Part shown: positions 8,487 to 17,318 of the stretch, in pieces | Layout of the letters: each line of letters starts with the position of its first letter | How positions within the stretch are numbered: the first letter of the stretch is position 1 | DNA from: Corallococcus silvisoli | GTDB lineage: Bacteria; Myxococcota; Myxococcia; Myxococcales; Myxococcaceae | Reading direction: 5' to 3' | DNA length: 64,000 nucleotides | Assembly: GCF_009909145.1 (NCBI RefSeq) | Contig: NZ_JAAAPJ010000019.1 | Coordinates: 124,001-188,000, forward strand | Made by a program: the position numbers and the translations under genes | The notes under the pieces: model-generated | What the model was told of the DNA's origin: nothing | Database searches by the model: none | What the model saw: only the letters and a program-made list of their open reading frames with translations

Positions 8487-8876
8487 CTAGTCCTCTGGGT
8501 GATGGCTCAAGCCCACCCGGTTGCCCTCCGGGTCGCGCACGTAGAGCGTCCAGCGCGTCTCATGCTCCAGCGGCACCCCCGCACGGGCCAAGGTCTCCAC
8601 CACCCCACCTCGGGCCTCGCGCGGAATTCGGAACACCAACATCAACAGACCCGGCGCCGGATGGCGGAACGGCACCGGCTCCGGCAACCCCTCCACCGCT
8701 TCAATGGCCAGGAAGGCCCCTCCGGGGACGGCGACCCAGATGCTCCGCAGGGTGCCGTCCTCGCGCAGGTGGCGCTTGAGCTCAGGAAAGCCCAGCAGGT
8801 CCCGATAGAACGTGGTCACCCGCTCCACGTCGTTCGCTTGAATCGCCACATGGTGGAAGCCCTGAACGTCCTTCAT
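8487..8876 (-). CDS. VOC-family (glyoxalase/dioxygenase fold) protein
   Basis: A 129-residue protein starting at ATG 8876 with MKDVQGFHHVAIQANDVERV, the usual opening of a vicinal-oxygen-chelate domain. Two beta-alpha-beta-beta-beta units are apparent (FYRDLLGFPELKRHLREDG; ARAGVPLEHETRWTLYVRDPEGN). Likely metal ligands are His in HHVAI and acidic residues in LAIEAVE and the C-terminal DPEGNRVGLSHH stretch. Members include lyases, isomerases and resistance proteins, and the substrate is not determinable here. It is divergent from the REC-DUF4388 regulator with only 27 bp between the start codons. Confidence 0.8.
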   Translation of the reverse strand: MKDVQGFHHVAIQANDVERVTTFYRDLLGFPELKRHLREDGTLRSIWVAVPGGAFLAIEAVEGLPEPVPFRHPAPGLLMLVFRIPREARGGVVETLARAGVPLEHETRWTLYVRDPEGNRVGLSHHPED

Positions 8877-8903
8877 GGCGTTGATGGTAGGGTCTGCCCG
8901 CCC

Positions 8904-10274
8904 ATGGCGCGACTGCTCATCGTCGAGGACAACCAGGAACTGGCCTCCCTCATCGCCACCGTGGCGCAGAACCGGGGCCATGAAGCGCTCACCGTGTTCA
9001 CGGGCGAAGCGGCGCTGGAGGCCCTGGGGCCCGTCACCCGCTTCGACGCCGCGCTCGTGGACCTGCTGCTGCCGGACATCCGCGGCAGCGAGGTGCTGGC
9101 CGCGCTGCGCGCCCACGCCATCCCCGCCATCGCCGTCAGCGGCGTCTACAAGGGAGACCGCTTCGCGCAGGAGGCCACGCAGGTCCACGGCGCCCTCGCC
9201 TTCTTCGAGAAGCCCTTCGAACTGGACGCCGTGCTCGAGGCGCTGGAGGAGGCCGCGGGCGTGCCGCCGGTGACGCACGGGGAGCTGCTCGACGAGGTGG
9301 ACCTGCTCGTCCTGGAAGAGCTGGTCCAGGAGGATGCGGCGGACCTTGAGCCGGTGCCCGCGCCGTCCGCGCAGGCCCCGTCCTCCGAATCCACCGAGCC
9401 CGCGCCCCCCGGCGACGCGGAGGCGGAGCCGGACGTCTCCGAGGCCCTGCCCCTGCCCTTCGCCCAGCGCGCCGCCGTGTGGACGGAGGCGGCTCCCGCC
9501 CCCGCGCGCCGCCGCCGCCAGCTGCCGGAATGGTCGCTCAGCGGAGACCTGGCGCACACCTCGGTGCCGCGCCTGCTCAACGCCTACTACGAGGCGCGCC
9601 ACCACGGAGAGCTGAAGCTGCGCCAGGGCACCGTGCTCAAGGTCGTCTACTTCGAGGCAGGGCGCGTCGTGTACGCCGCCTCCAACCTGGCCCCGGAGCG
9701 CTTCGGCCGCTTCTGCCTGCGCAAGGGCGCGCTGACGGAGGCCCAGCTGGCGGAGGCCACCAGCTACGCGCGCGAGCACACGCTGCGCACCGGCGACGCC
9801 CTGCTGAAGCGCGGCCTGCTGAGCCCCAAGCAGCGACGCCGGCTGCTGGAGGATCAGGTGAAGGAAATCCTCTGGTCCACCTTCGCCTGGACGGAAGGAG
9901 GCTACGGCTTCAGCCCCATGCGGCCGCAGCGCGCGGACCTGGTGCCGCTGTCGCTCTTCCCCGGCGACCTCATCCTGGAGGGCGTCACCCGCACGGAGAC
10001 GCTGGTGGCCCTGCGCCAGCGCATGGCGCCCGGGCGCCGCCTGTTCCCCGCGGCGGATCCGCCGTACGGCCTGCACGAGCTGAAGCTGGAGGGCCCGCAG
10101 GCGCTGCTGCTCGCGTTCGCGGATGGAACGAAGACGGTGGAGGACCTGCTGGCCCTCACCGACATGTCCGAGCGCGAGACCCTGGCCACCCTGCGCGGGT
10201 TGGAGCTGTCGGGCGTGCTGGAGGAGCGTCAGGAGACGCCCAACCGCCGCCAGCGCATCAGCTTCGGGCTCTGA
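8904..10274 (+). CDS. Response regulator with DUF4388 output domain
   Basis: A 456-residue protein. Residues 1 to about 120 are a receiver domain (MARLLIVEDN acidic pocket, phosphoacceptor near Asp53 in LVDLLLPDI, Lys in FFEKPFEL). An acidic Ala/Pro-rich linker leads to a DUF4388 (PATAN-type) module from about residue 210 (WSLSGDLAHTSVPRLLNAYY, GELKLRQGTVLKVVYFEAG), followed by a helical C-terminus. DUF4388 with receiver domains is common in myxobacteria, and its output is poorly defined. The start is the ATG at 8904. The 3' end overlaps the end of the convergent MYXO-CTERM gene by 17 bp. Confidence 0.85.
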   Translation: MARLLIVEDNQELASLIATVAQNRGHEALTVFTGEAALEALGPVTRFDAALVDLLLPDIRGSEVLAALRAHAIPAIAVSGVYKGDRFAQEATQVHGALAFFEKPFELDAVLEALEEAAGVPPVTHGELLDEVDLLVLEELVQEDAADLEPVPAPSAQAPSSESTEPAPPGDAEAEPDVSEALPLPFAQRAAVWTEAAPAPARRRRQLPEWSLSGDLAHTSVPRLLNAYYEARHHGELKLRQGTVLKVVYFEAGRVVYAASNLAPERFGRFCLRKGALTEAQLAEATSYAREHTLRTGDALLKRGLLSPKQRRRLLEDQVKEILWSTFAWTEGGYGFSPMRPQRADLVPLSLFPGDLILEGVTRTETLVALRQRMAPGRRLFPAADPPYGLHELKLEGPQALLLAFADGTKTVEDLLALTDMSERETLATLRGLELSGVLEERQETPNRRQRISFGL

Positions 10275-13200
10275 CGCCGCGCCGCCGCCGCGCGGCCCAT
10301 GCCAGCGCCCCCAGCCCGAAGGCCGTCACGCCCGAGCCGCCCCCGGAGCACCCGCAGCCCGACGTGGAGGGCCGGGGCACCTCCTCCTCCGACACGGCCA
10401 CCCCGCGCATCGTCGTGACGCCCTGGTATCCGGGCGTGCTCAGGAGCGCCGGCCGCACCACGTACGTGAGCGTCGCGGTCGCGCCCGCCGGCAGCGGCAC
10501 CGACTCCACCGCGAAGCCGCTGTCCGTCACGTCCGTGGGCGTCACCGGATGGCCGTTCAACGTGACGCTCCCAGGCACCACCTGCGCGCCGGTGACGGCC
10601 TCCGCGTGGCGCACGGCCGTCACGCCACAGGCGGTGTCATTGCGCAGCGTCACCCGGACGCCCACCTGACCGGAGTCGGTGCCGGGCCCTGTCTCGGTCT
10701 GGCGCTCCACTCCCACGAAGGGCCGCGCGCCAATCCGCACCGCGTGCGCCCGCGTCGCGCCGGAGGCCCCCGTGGCCGTCGCCGTCACGTCCAGCGTGAC
10801 GAACTCGCCCACCAGCGTCTCCAGCTCGGTGTCCGTCGTGGCCAGCACCACCGAGTCGCCGCTCGCCAGGGGCGGCGCCAGCTCCGGCCCCCCGGCGTGG
10901 GCCCAGGCGAGGTCCACCACGGAGCACGAGCCCTCCGGCAGGGTCTGTCGCAGCGTGCCCCGGGCGCCCTCGCCGCAGACGGCGACGAGCTCGCCGCTCA
11001 CCTCGCCCAGCTGTACGGGGCGCGCGGGCCGGTCGAAGGTCAGGACCGCGTCGGGGGCGAACACGGGCCCGCTCACGGACGCCTCCTGGACGCGCGCCCG
11101 CAGGGTGTAGGTGCCACTGCCGCAGGTCGCGGGGAGGTCCAGCTCGAACTCGCCCGCGGCCCCGACGAACGTGCGCGAGTCCAGCACCCGGCCCGGGTCG
11201 GCGGGGTCCTCCAGCGTCACCACCGTGGTGAGCGGGCGCATGCCCGTGCAGTTGAGGGTGGGCGTCGCCACGCGGCCGTGGACCTTGCGCTCCTCGAGAC
11301 GCTCCACCGCCACCGTGGGCACCACCATGCTCAGCGGCACCCAGCGCGGCTCCACCGACACGTCGAGGTCGGACGAGGGCCCATCCAGGGCGTAGCCATC
11401 CACCGTGATGCGGTTGAACGCGCGCAGCCGCAGCTGAAGCGTGTCCACGCACGTCGCCGAGGTGAGCAGCACGGAGGTGCCCTCGACGGGCGACGCTCCC
11501 ACCGGATTGCGATCATTGCCCAGCAGGGCCGCCACCGCCACGCCTGACGGATTGTCGAGGACCGACCACCACGTCGTCACCGCCGGCAGCCCGGCGACCC
11601 CCGCGCACGTATGGGTCCCCTGGGGCGACAGGGCCGTCCCGGAGAAGACCGGGCGCGAGCCGCTGGTGAACGGCGCGTCCGGGGGCCCCCATGGGTGGAG
11701 GTCCACCGGGACCGTCGTGGGACTGGACGTCAGCGCGCCGTCGTTCGCGCGGACCTCGTAGTTGAAGACGTTGGGGCCCGGCTTGCAGCGCTCCGCCCGG
11801 CTGGAGGGCGGCGTGAGCGTGGCCACGCCCGCGGCATCCACCTCCAGCGCCGGGGCCTTGCTGGGCGTCATCCACGCGTACGTGACGGGCTCGCACCCGG
11901 AGGCCCCTCGCACCGGGGTGAGGGTGCCCGTGGGACCGCCCATGAAGAAGGCGCCGCCGACCACTCCCACCGCGGCCTTCTGCGGGGGTGAAGGCGCGAC
12001 GGTGTGCCGCATCTCCAGCTCCACCGTCTTCGCCGTGTCGTGCGTCCGGAGTCCATCGGAGGCCACCAGATCCAGGAAGGACGTCTGGGTCGTGCAGATG
12101 CCCGGGGGCGCCGTGAGCGTCAGCCTGAGTCCGCTGTCCTCGCGCGAACCCAGCGGCGCCTGCACGACGTTGAGCGGGCTGCCCTGGGCCCGGACCGAGG
12201 CCGACACGCGCACTGCATCCCCGTCCGCGTCCCGGAGCTTGAGGTCCACGACCTGCGTCGTGCCTTCGTCGACGGGGATGCGCGCCGGCAGGGCGCTCAC
12301 GTCCGGCCGGTTCAGGTTCTTGTAGATGAGGACGTTCTGCGCGGGGCCATTGAGGATGGCGACGCAGTAGGACGCATCCGCGCACGCCAGCTGCAACGCG
12401 GACTGGGTGACGCCCACGGGCAGGTCCGTGTTCTGCCGCCAGAGGCTGCCCGGCAGCGCGGACCGCTCCACCGGCTCCGCGCTGAACGCCGCGACCTTGC
12501 CGTCCGGCTGCTTGACGAGCATCAGGCCGAAGCCCGTGCCCGCATCCGAGCCGCTGGCCACGTCGAAGGCGAGCGCGTCGACCGAACCGGCGCCCACCGG
12601 AATGGGCTCGAAGGGCGCGGGGGAACCTCCCAGCGTGCCCCGGAACAAGCCCCCGTCGTTGCCGAAGTAGGCGACCGGCTGCGCCGGATCCACGCCGGGC
12701 ACCAGCGCCACGCTGCGGGCGGAGAGCGGCGGGGTGATGCCCGTCGCGGGGTAGGGGGTGCTGGAAGTGCCCCGGTACCAGACGAAGGTGGCCTTCTCCG
12801 ACGACACGGAGAACAGGGCGTGGGGCACACCATCCGACTGGGGGGGGAGCACCGCGAGCCGCGACTCGGTGGCGACGCCCGCCAGCGGCATGTCGAGGGC
12901 GCCCCAATCCGCCGTCCCATCCGGCGGGAGGAGCGACGTTCGGAACTCCGAGTTCATCAGCGGAAGCACGGACGCGGAGGCGTAGCCCACGCCACCATCC
13001 GCCGTGACGCGCACGGCGCGCACCACGTAGTCGTTCCCCACGTCCGGAAACAGGTGCCGGCCGTCGTCGGCCGGGGAGCAGGCGCCCACGCTCTTGAGCG
13101 TCCCATCGGTGCGGATGCCCACCACGCAGTTGGGGCCGCGCAGGAAGCTGCCGGCCATGCCCTCATTCAGGGTCGTCACGCCGCCGTCGCGGGAGACGTA

Positions 13201-13350
13201 GAGCTGCGTGCTGGTGGCCACCGCGAAGAAGCCGGGCCCGAAGACGGCCACGTCCTTCGGGACGCCCGTCTGGGTCTGGACGTTCGTCCACTCCGCGCGC
13301 GCCACGCCCGCGCACAGCGCCAGTCCCAGGATGATCCGCCAGACTCGCAC
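10258..13350 (-). CDS. MYXO-CTERM surface protein, large exported beta-rich protein
   Basis: A 1030-residue protein from a GTG at 13350, which has an AAAGGGA site upstream. It starts with a signal peptide (RIILGLALCAGVARA) and ends with the MYXO-CTERM signature: Ser/Gly-rich GCGCSGGGSG, a hydrophobic helix (VTAFGLGALAWAA) and RRRRGVRARS. In myxobacteria this tail is thought to be processed by a myxosortase and to anchor proteins on the cell surface. The body is low in recognisable domains. The N-terminal half has beta-propeller-like strands and the C-terminal half Ig-like stretches. It is 24 bp downstream of the outer-membrane protein gene and is probably the last gene of the same operon. Confidence 0.8.
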   Translation of the reverse strand: MRVWRIILGLALCAGVARAEWTNVQTQTGVPKDVAVFGPGFFAVATSTQLYVSRDGGVTTLNEGMAGSFLRGPNCVVGIRTDGTLKSVGACSPADDGRHLFPDVGNDYVVRAVRVTADGGVGYASASVLPLMNSEFRTSLLPPDGTADWGALDMPLAGVATESRLAVLPPQSDGVPHALFSVSSEKATFVWYRGTSSTPYPATGITPPLSARSVALVPGVDPAQPVAYFGNDGGLFRGTLGGSPAPFEPIPVGAGSVDALAFDVASGSDAGTGFGLMLVKQPDGKVAAFSAEPVERSALPGSLWRQNTDLPVGVTQSALQLACADASYCVAILNGPAQNVLIYKNLNRPDVSALPARIPVDEGTTQVVDLKLRDADGDAVRVSASVRAQGSPLNVVQAPLGSREDSGLRLTLTAPPGICTTQTSFLDLVASDGLRTHDTAKTVELEMRHTVAPSPPQKAAVGVVGGAFFMGGPTGTLTPVRGASGCEPVTYAWMTPSKAPALEVDAAGVATLTPPSSRAERCKPGPNVFNYEVRANDGALTSSPTTVPVDLHPWGPPDAPFTSGSRPVFSGTALSPQGTHTCAGVAGLPAVTTWWSVLDNPSGVAVAALLGNDRNPVGASPVEGTSVLLTSATCVDTLQLRLRAFNRITVDGYALDGPSSDLDVSVEPRWVPLSMVVPTVAVERLEERKVHGRVATPTLNCTGMRPLTTVVTLEDPADPGRVLDSRTFVGAAGEFELDLPATCGSGTYTLRARVQEASVSGPVFAPDAVLTFDRPARPVQLGEVSGELVAVCGEGARGTLRQTLPEGSCSVVDLAWAHAGGPELAPPLASGDSVVLATTDTELETLVGEFVTLDVTATATGASGATRAHAVRIGARPFVGVERQTETGPGTDSGQVGVRVTLRNDTACGVTAVRHAEAVTGAQVVPGSVTLNGHPVTPTDVTDSGFAVESVPLPAGATATLTYVVRPALLSTPGYQGVTTMRGVAVSEEEVPRPSTSGCGCSGGGSGVTAFGLGALAWAARRRRGVRARS

Positions 13351-13374
13351 GTTCGACGTCCCTTTGCCCGGCGC

Positions 13375-16300
13375 CTACCAGGCCACTTCCGCCCGCAGGT
13401 AGAGGCGGTCCGGAGCATCCTCCGATTCGGCTCCCAGACCCAAACCGCTGAAGCCCAGGACCGTGTACCCCAGGGCAATCCGCAGGCGCTCGTCGAGCCG
13501 GTACGCCACCTCCGGACGGAGCGCGCTCAGCCCCTGCCCGTCCGCGGCCGAGGTGCGCCTCACGCCCTCCACCGCGACCTCCAATCCCCCCAGCACCCGC
13601 ACCGACGGACGCAGCGTGCCCGTCCACACCCACCGCGCGGAGTCCCCCAGGCTGGAGCGCCCGACGTGCAGGCCCGACGCGACGGAGAGCCGGTTCCCCA
13701 GCCGCACCGCCGGCATCAACGACAGCGTCTGGAGCACCCGGTCCCCGAAGACGGAACGCGCCCCGGGGGACAGCTCGCGCGTGAGGCCGTAGCGAGCCAC
13801 CACCAGCCAGGGCCCGGGCCGCCAGACGAGCGCCGCGAACCCCTCCGCGAACCGCGCCTCCAGGCCATCCCGGCCCGCGGTGTGCGCGAAGTCCAGCCGT
13901 CCGGAGGCCGTCACGTCCTTCAGGAGCTGCGCCTCGGCGGCCAGCGCCAGCACCACCTGGGTGCGGTCCACCGGGCCCGGGGCGCCTCGCGCGGGGGTGC
14001 CCTCCTCGTGACGAAGTTCAGCGCGCACGTCCGCCCGGAAGCGCTCCCGCAGCCACTGCGCGGACACACTGGCCACGTCGCGCCGCAGGTCGCTCTTGAT
14101 GTCCAGCGGCTGGCGCACGCCGCGCTCGTAGCGGGCGCCCGCGCTGAAGCCGCTCTGGCCCGCCGCCCACTGGAACCCCACCGCGCGGGCCAGCCGCAGG
14201 GCCGTGGCGTCGTGCGCGCTCACGTCCTCCACGAACAGCGTGGTGCCATCCCCCACCTCCGTGCGCGCGCCCGTCACCGCGCGGGCCGCGCCGAAGTCCG
14301 GCCCGTCCACGTCCACGGAGTAGCCGCCGTAGTACGTCTCCAGTCCGCGCCGCACCCGCGCGTCCAGCCACGCTTGTGGGCCCAGCTGAGGGCCCCAGCC
14401 GCCCTTGACGCCCACGCTGGCGTCCTCGTCCAGCATCACGTCCACGCCCGCGGAGGTGAAGGTGTCATCCATCCGGCCCGGGCCCGCGCCCCGCTCGTTC
14501 ACCCGCTGCCGGTGGCCCACGGTCACGGTGATGCCACGAGACACAGCGTAGGAGCCCGCCACGCCCAGGGACGTCCGGCCGCCCTCGAGCGCCTCTCCCA
14601 CGCCGGCCACCTCCGCGGCGCGCAGCCAACTGTCGCGCACCTCCACGCTCACGCCCAAGGGGCGGAACTCGTAGCCCACCGCGGCCCCCAGCGTGCGGGC
14701 CGCGAAGGGCGTGTCTTCGAAGGGCAGGCGTGGATCCGCGGAGCGGCGATCATCGCCCAGGAGCGTGAGCGACACCGGCCCCAGGGGCTGCACCACCCGC
14801 AGTGACAGCTGCCGGAAGCGGGCGGCATCCAGGTGAGCGCCATCCGAGAAGCCCTTGGAGCGCTCGCGCCACGCGGCATCCAGGGAGCCTCCCTGGCCCA
14901 GGGGATCCGACCCGCTCACGCGCAGGCCCACCGCGCCGCCATGGTCATCCTGGGTGCCCACGGGGCGGAGGAAGGACAGGCCTCCGTCGTCGGAGACGCC
15001 CAACACGCTGGACTCCACCGCGAGGCCCCGGCTGGAGGCGGCCTCGGCGATGAGGGAATAGCCCCACAGCGACGTCTGGCCGCGTCCGGACAGCAGCTGG
15101 AAGGGCGCACCCATCCGGCGCTCGCGCACCGCGGCCAGGCCCACGGTGGAGCCGCGCCAGCGCGCCCAGGCCTCGCCCCCCACCGAGTCGCGCGGGTCGC
15201 CTGTTCGCAGCACGGCGTAGTCCACGACGAGCACCGGTTCGGGCCACTGGGTGAGCGCGTCCGTGCGCAGCAGCGAAGCCCCGGCGAGGAACGACAGGGG
15301 GCGCGCGAGCAGGATGCGCCCCGCGAGGTAGTCGATGTCGTAGTCGCGTCCCCGCATTAGGTGCTGCTCGCCCAGTGGCAGGCCGGTGACGCCGTCGCGC
15401 ACCTCCACGCGGATCAGCTCCGACCCCTCCGCCACGGCGCCGCCCCCGAGGTAGTAGAGGCTGCCCCCGGTGGCCCGCAGCTCCTCATGCGCGGGCACCG
15501 CGGCCAGTCCGCGCGTCGGGTCGACCAGTCCCCCCGCGAACATGTTCAGGCCCACGCACACCTCGCCCAGTTGTTCGCGCAGCTCCGCGTAGGGGCCGAA
15601 GAGGGGGCGGTGGTAGCGGCCCACTTCGCGGTCCTGGAGGAGCGCGCGGTACGTGCCGAAGCCCGCGCGGCCGTACTGCTCATGGCGGGCTTCCAGGCGC
15701 AGGCGCCCCTCCGAGGGGTTGGGGGTGAGGGACACCGAGTCATCGCCCCACTGCGCCGGAACGAGGTCGGGATCCGGCCAGCGGTCGAAGCGCTCCGGCA
15801 GGCGAGGACGCAGCCAGTCCACGAGGGGCGCGTCATGCAGCTGGCGCACGTCGATGTCGCTCAGCTCCAGCTCACCCACCACCTGCACCGGCCCCACCTG
15901 CGCTTCGCCATGGACCGCGCCCCGGCCCCGGAGACGGAAGCCGCCGCCCGCTGGCGCGATGCTGGCTTCCACGTCGAGCAGACCCACGGCAAAGGGCTGG
16001 GCGCGCGCTTCGACGGACACCGTCGCGGAGCCCGAGGTCCCGTCCGGAGGGCTCAGGGTGAGGGGGATGTCGTTGCGTCCTGGCCCGAGCCGCACGGGCA
16101 GGCGCGCCTGGCCGTCCGGGCCCACGAAGGACGTCTCGTCAGGTGACGTCACGCTCGTGCCGGGGGCCGCCTCGATGCGCAGGGACGTGTCCCCGGTGGG
16201 CAGAGGGCCCTCCGCGGAGAGCCCGCGCACGGTGCCCAGGCGGGACACCTTGCCCGGGATGACGAGCCAGCCGCGCGCGCCGCGTCGCACCACGTCGAAG

Positions 16301-17013
16301 CGCTGCTGGAGGAAGTCCACCGCTCCGTCCGCGGAGGTGGTGGTGAGGGTGATGACGTTCGCACCCGGCGTGAGCGGCACCCTCGCCTGCCATGCACCGG
16401 AGGCGTCCACGGTCGCCTCCACGTCGCCCGCGCGGATCCGATCTCCGGCGGAGGCCTGACCGCTGATGAGGAAGCGAAGTCCACCTGGGGCGACGCGCGC
16501 CTCGGGGGGGCGGCTGGGCGCGGTGGCGAGCGGCACGGGCGGGCGCTCGGGAGGGGTACGCACGGCGAAGTCCTGGAGGACGGCGGCGCCCCAGGGCACC
16601 TCCACGGTCGCGGTCCTGGGGATGACCTGACTGGCCGGCGGCAGACTGCGCACGTCGACCTTCAGCTGGTGACGTCCGGGACGCAGGTGCGGGCCGTCGG
16701 TCAGGTCCGGCACGCGGGAGTCCACGCCGGTGAGGTGGTAGCGGCCGGCGGCGTCGGTGCGCACCTCGCGGCCGGTGGCCAGCACCAGCCGCACCTCCGC
16801 GAGTCCGGGCTCGTCGAGAGCGCAGAGCCCGTCGCCATTCACGTCCACGCAGACCCGGCCCGCGATGGTCGAGGCCTGCGTCGGAGGCTCCGACGCCAGC
16901 GTCTGCGCGGAGGCCACCGGCGCGAGCAGCAGCACGAGGACGACGAGGCTCACCAGGCTCGACAGCCCGCGCCCAGCCCGTCCGGGCGCACCCACGAGGA
17001 CGACGTGGCGCAT
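13375..17013 (-). CDS. Large outer-membrane protein with N-terminal SdrD_B-like domain
   Basis: From ATG 17013 the protein has about 1212 residues and a signal peptide ending LLLAPVASA|Q. The frame is open further to a TTG at 17322 that overlaps the upstream stop (TTGA), giving 1315 residues. The added part is a run of in-frame repeats with several further ATG/GTG starts, so the true start is unclear. After the signal peptide comes a carboxypeptidase/SdrD_B-like module (GRVCVDVNGDGLCALDEPGL, DAAGRYHLTGVD), then Ig-like repeats. The C-terminal two thirds have alternating strands and end in an aromatic residue (YLRAEVAW), as expected for an outer-membrane beta-barrel. Its neighbours are an exported Ig-like protein upstream and a MYXO-CTERM protein downstream, suggesting a joint surface assembly. 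Confidence 0.72.
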   Translation of the reverse strand: MRHVVLVGAPGRAGRGLSSLVSLVVLVLLLAPVASAQTLASEPPTQASTIAGRVCVDVNGDGLCALDEPGLAEVRLVLATGREVRTDAAGRYHLTGVDSRVPDLTDGPHLRPGRHQLKVDVRSLPPASQVIPRTATVEVPWGAAVLQDFAVRTPPERPPVPLATAPSRPPEARVAPGGLRFLISGQASAGDRIRAGDVEATVDASGAWQARVPLTPGANVITLTTTSADGAVDFLQQRFDVVRRGARGWLVIPGKVSRLGTVRGLSAEGPLPTGDTSLRIEAAPGTSVTSPDETSFVGPDGQARLPVRLGPGRNDIPLTLSPPDGTSGSATVSVEARAQPFAVGLLDVEASIAPAGGGFRLRGRGAVHGEAQVGPVQVVGELELSDIDVRQLHDAPLVDWLRPRLPERFDRWPDPDLVPAQWGDDSVSLTPNPSEGRLRLEARHEQYGRAGFGTYRALLQDREVGRYHRPLFGPYAELREQLGEVCVGLNMFAGGLVDPTRGLAAVPAHEELRATGGSLYYLGGGAVAEGSELIRVEVRDGVTGLPLGEQHLMRGRDYDIDYLAGRILLARPLSFLAGASLLRTDALTQWPEPVLVVDYAVLRTGDPRDSVGGEAWARWRGSTVGLAAVRERRMGAPFQLLSGRGQTSLWGYSLIAEAASSRGLAVESSVLGVSDDGGLSFLRPVGTQDDHGGAVGLRVSGSDPLGQGGSLDAAWRERSKGFSDGAHLDAARFRQLSLRVVQPLGPVSLTLLGDDRRSADPRLPFEDTPFAARTLGAAVGYEFRPLGVSVEVRDSWLRAAEVAGVGEALEGGRTSLGVAGSYAVSRGITVTVGHRQRVNERGAGPGRMDDTFTSAGVDVMLDEDASVGVKGGWGPQLGPQAWLDARVRRGLETYYGGYSVDVDGPDFGAARAVTGARTEVGDGTTLFVEDVSAHDATALRLARAVGFQWAAGQSGFSAGARYERGVRQPLDIKSDLRRDVASVSAQWLRERFRADVRAELRHEEGTPARGAPGPVDRTQVVLALAAEAQLLKDVTASGRLDFAHTAGRDGLEARFAEGFAALVWRPGPWLVVARYGLTRELSPGARSVFGDRVLQTLSLMPAVRLGNRLSVASGLHVGRSSLGDSARWVWTGTLRPSVRVLGGLEVAVEGVRRTSAADGQGLSALRPEVAYRLDERLRIALGYTVLGFSGLGLGAESEDAPDRLYLRAEVAW

Positions 17014-17229
17014 CAGGCTCGAAAGCCCGCGCCCAACCCGTCCGGGCGCATCCACGAGGACGACGTGGCGCGTCAGGCTCGACAGCCCGCGCCCAGCCCG
17101 TCCGGGCGCATCCACGAGGACGACGTGGCGCATCAGGCTCGAAAGCCCGCGCCCAGCCCGTCCGGGCGCACCCACGAGGACGACGTGGCGCATCAGGCTC
17201 GAAAGCCCGCGCCCAGCCCGTCCGGGCAC
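16931..17229 (-). repeat. 60-bp tandem repeat across the start region of the outer-membrane protein gene
   Basis: Four near-identical 60-bp units (about 16981-17220) and one diverged unit (about 16931-16980) follow one another with exact 60-nt spacing and few substitutions. Each encodes 20 residues of the form GRAGRGLSSLMRHVVLVGAP. The diverged unit becomes the functional signal-peptide core (LSSLVSLVVLVLLLAP). Most units carry an ATG at the same place, so the repeat multiplies potential in-frame starts. Confidence 0.9.
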
Positions 17230-17318
17230 TTCCGCCTCGCGCCATCTCGCGAGACACGAACGCGCATCCCCGCCCCACTCGGGCGCGGTCGTCGCGGCGT
17301 GCGCGGGACACGGGCACT

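Noticed and set aside
16931..17229. Repeats as a possible CRISPR array
   Set aside because: Units are directly adjacent with no unique spacers and stay in frame with a protein gene.
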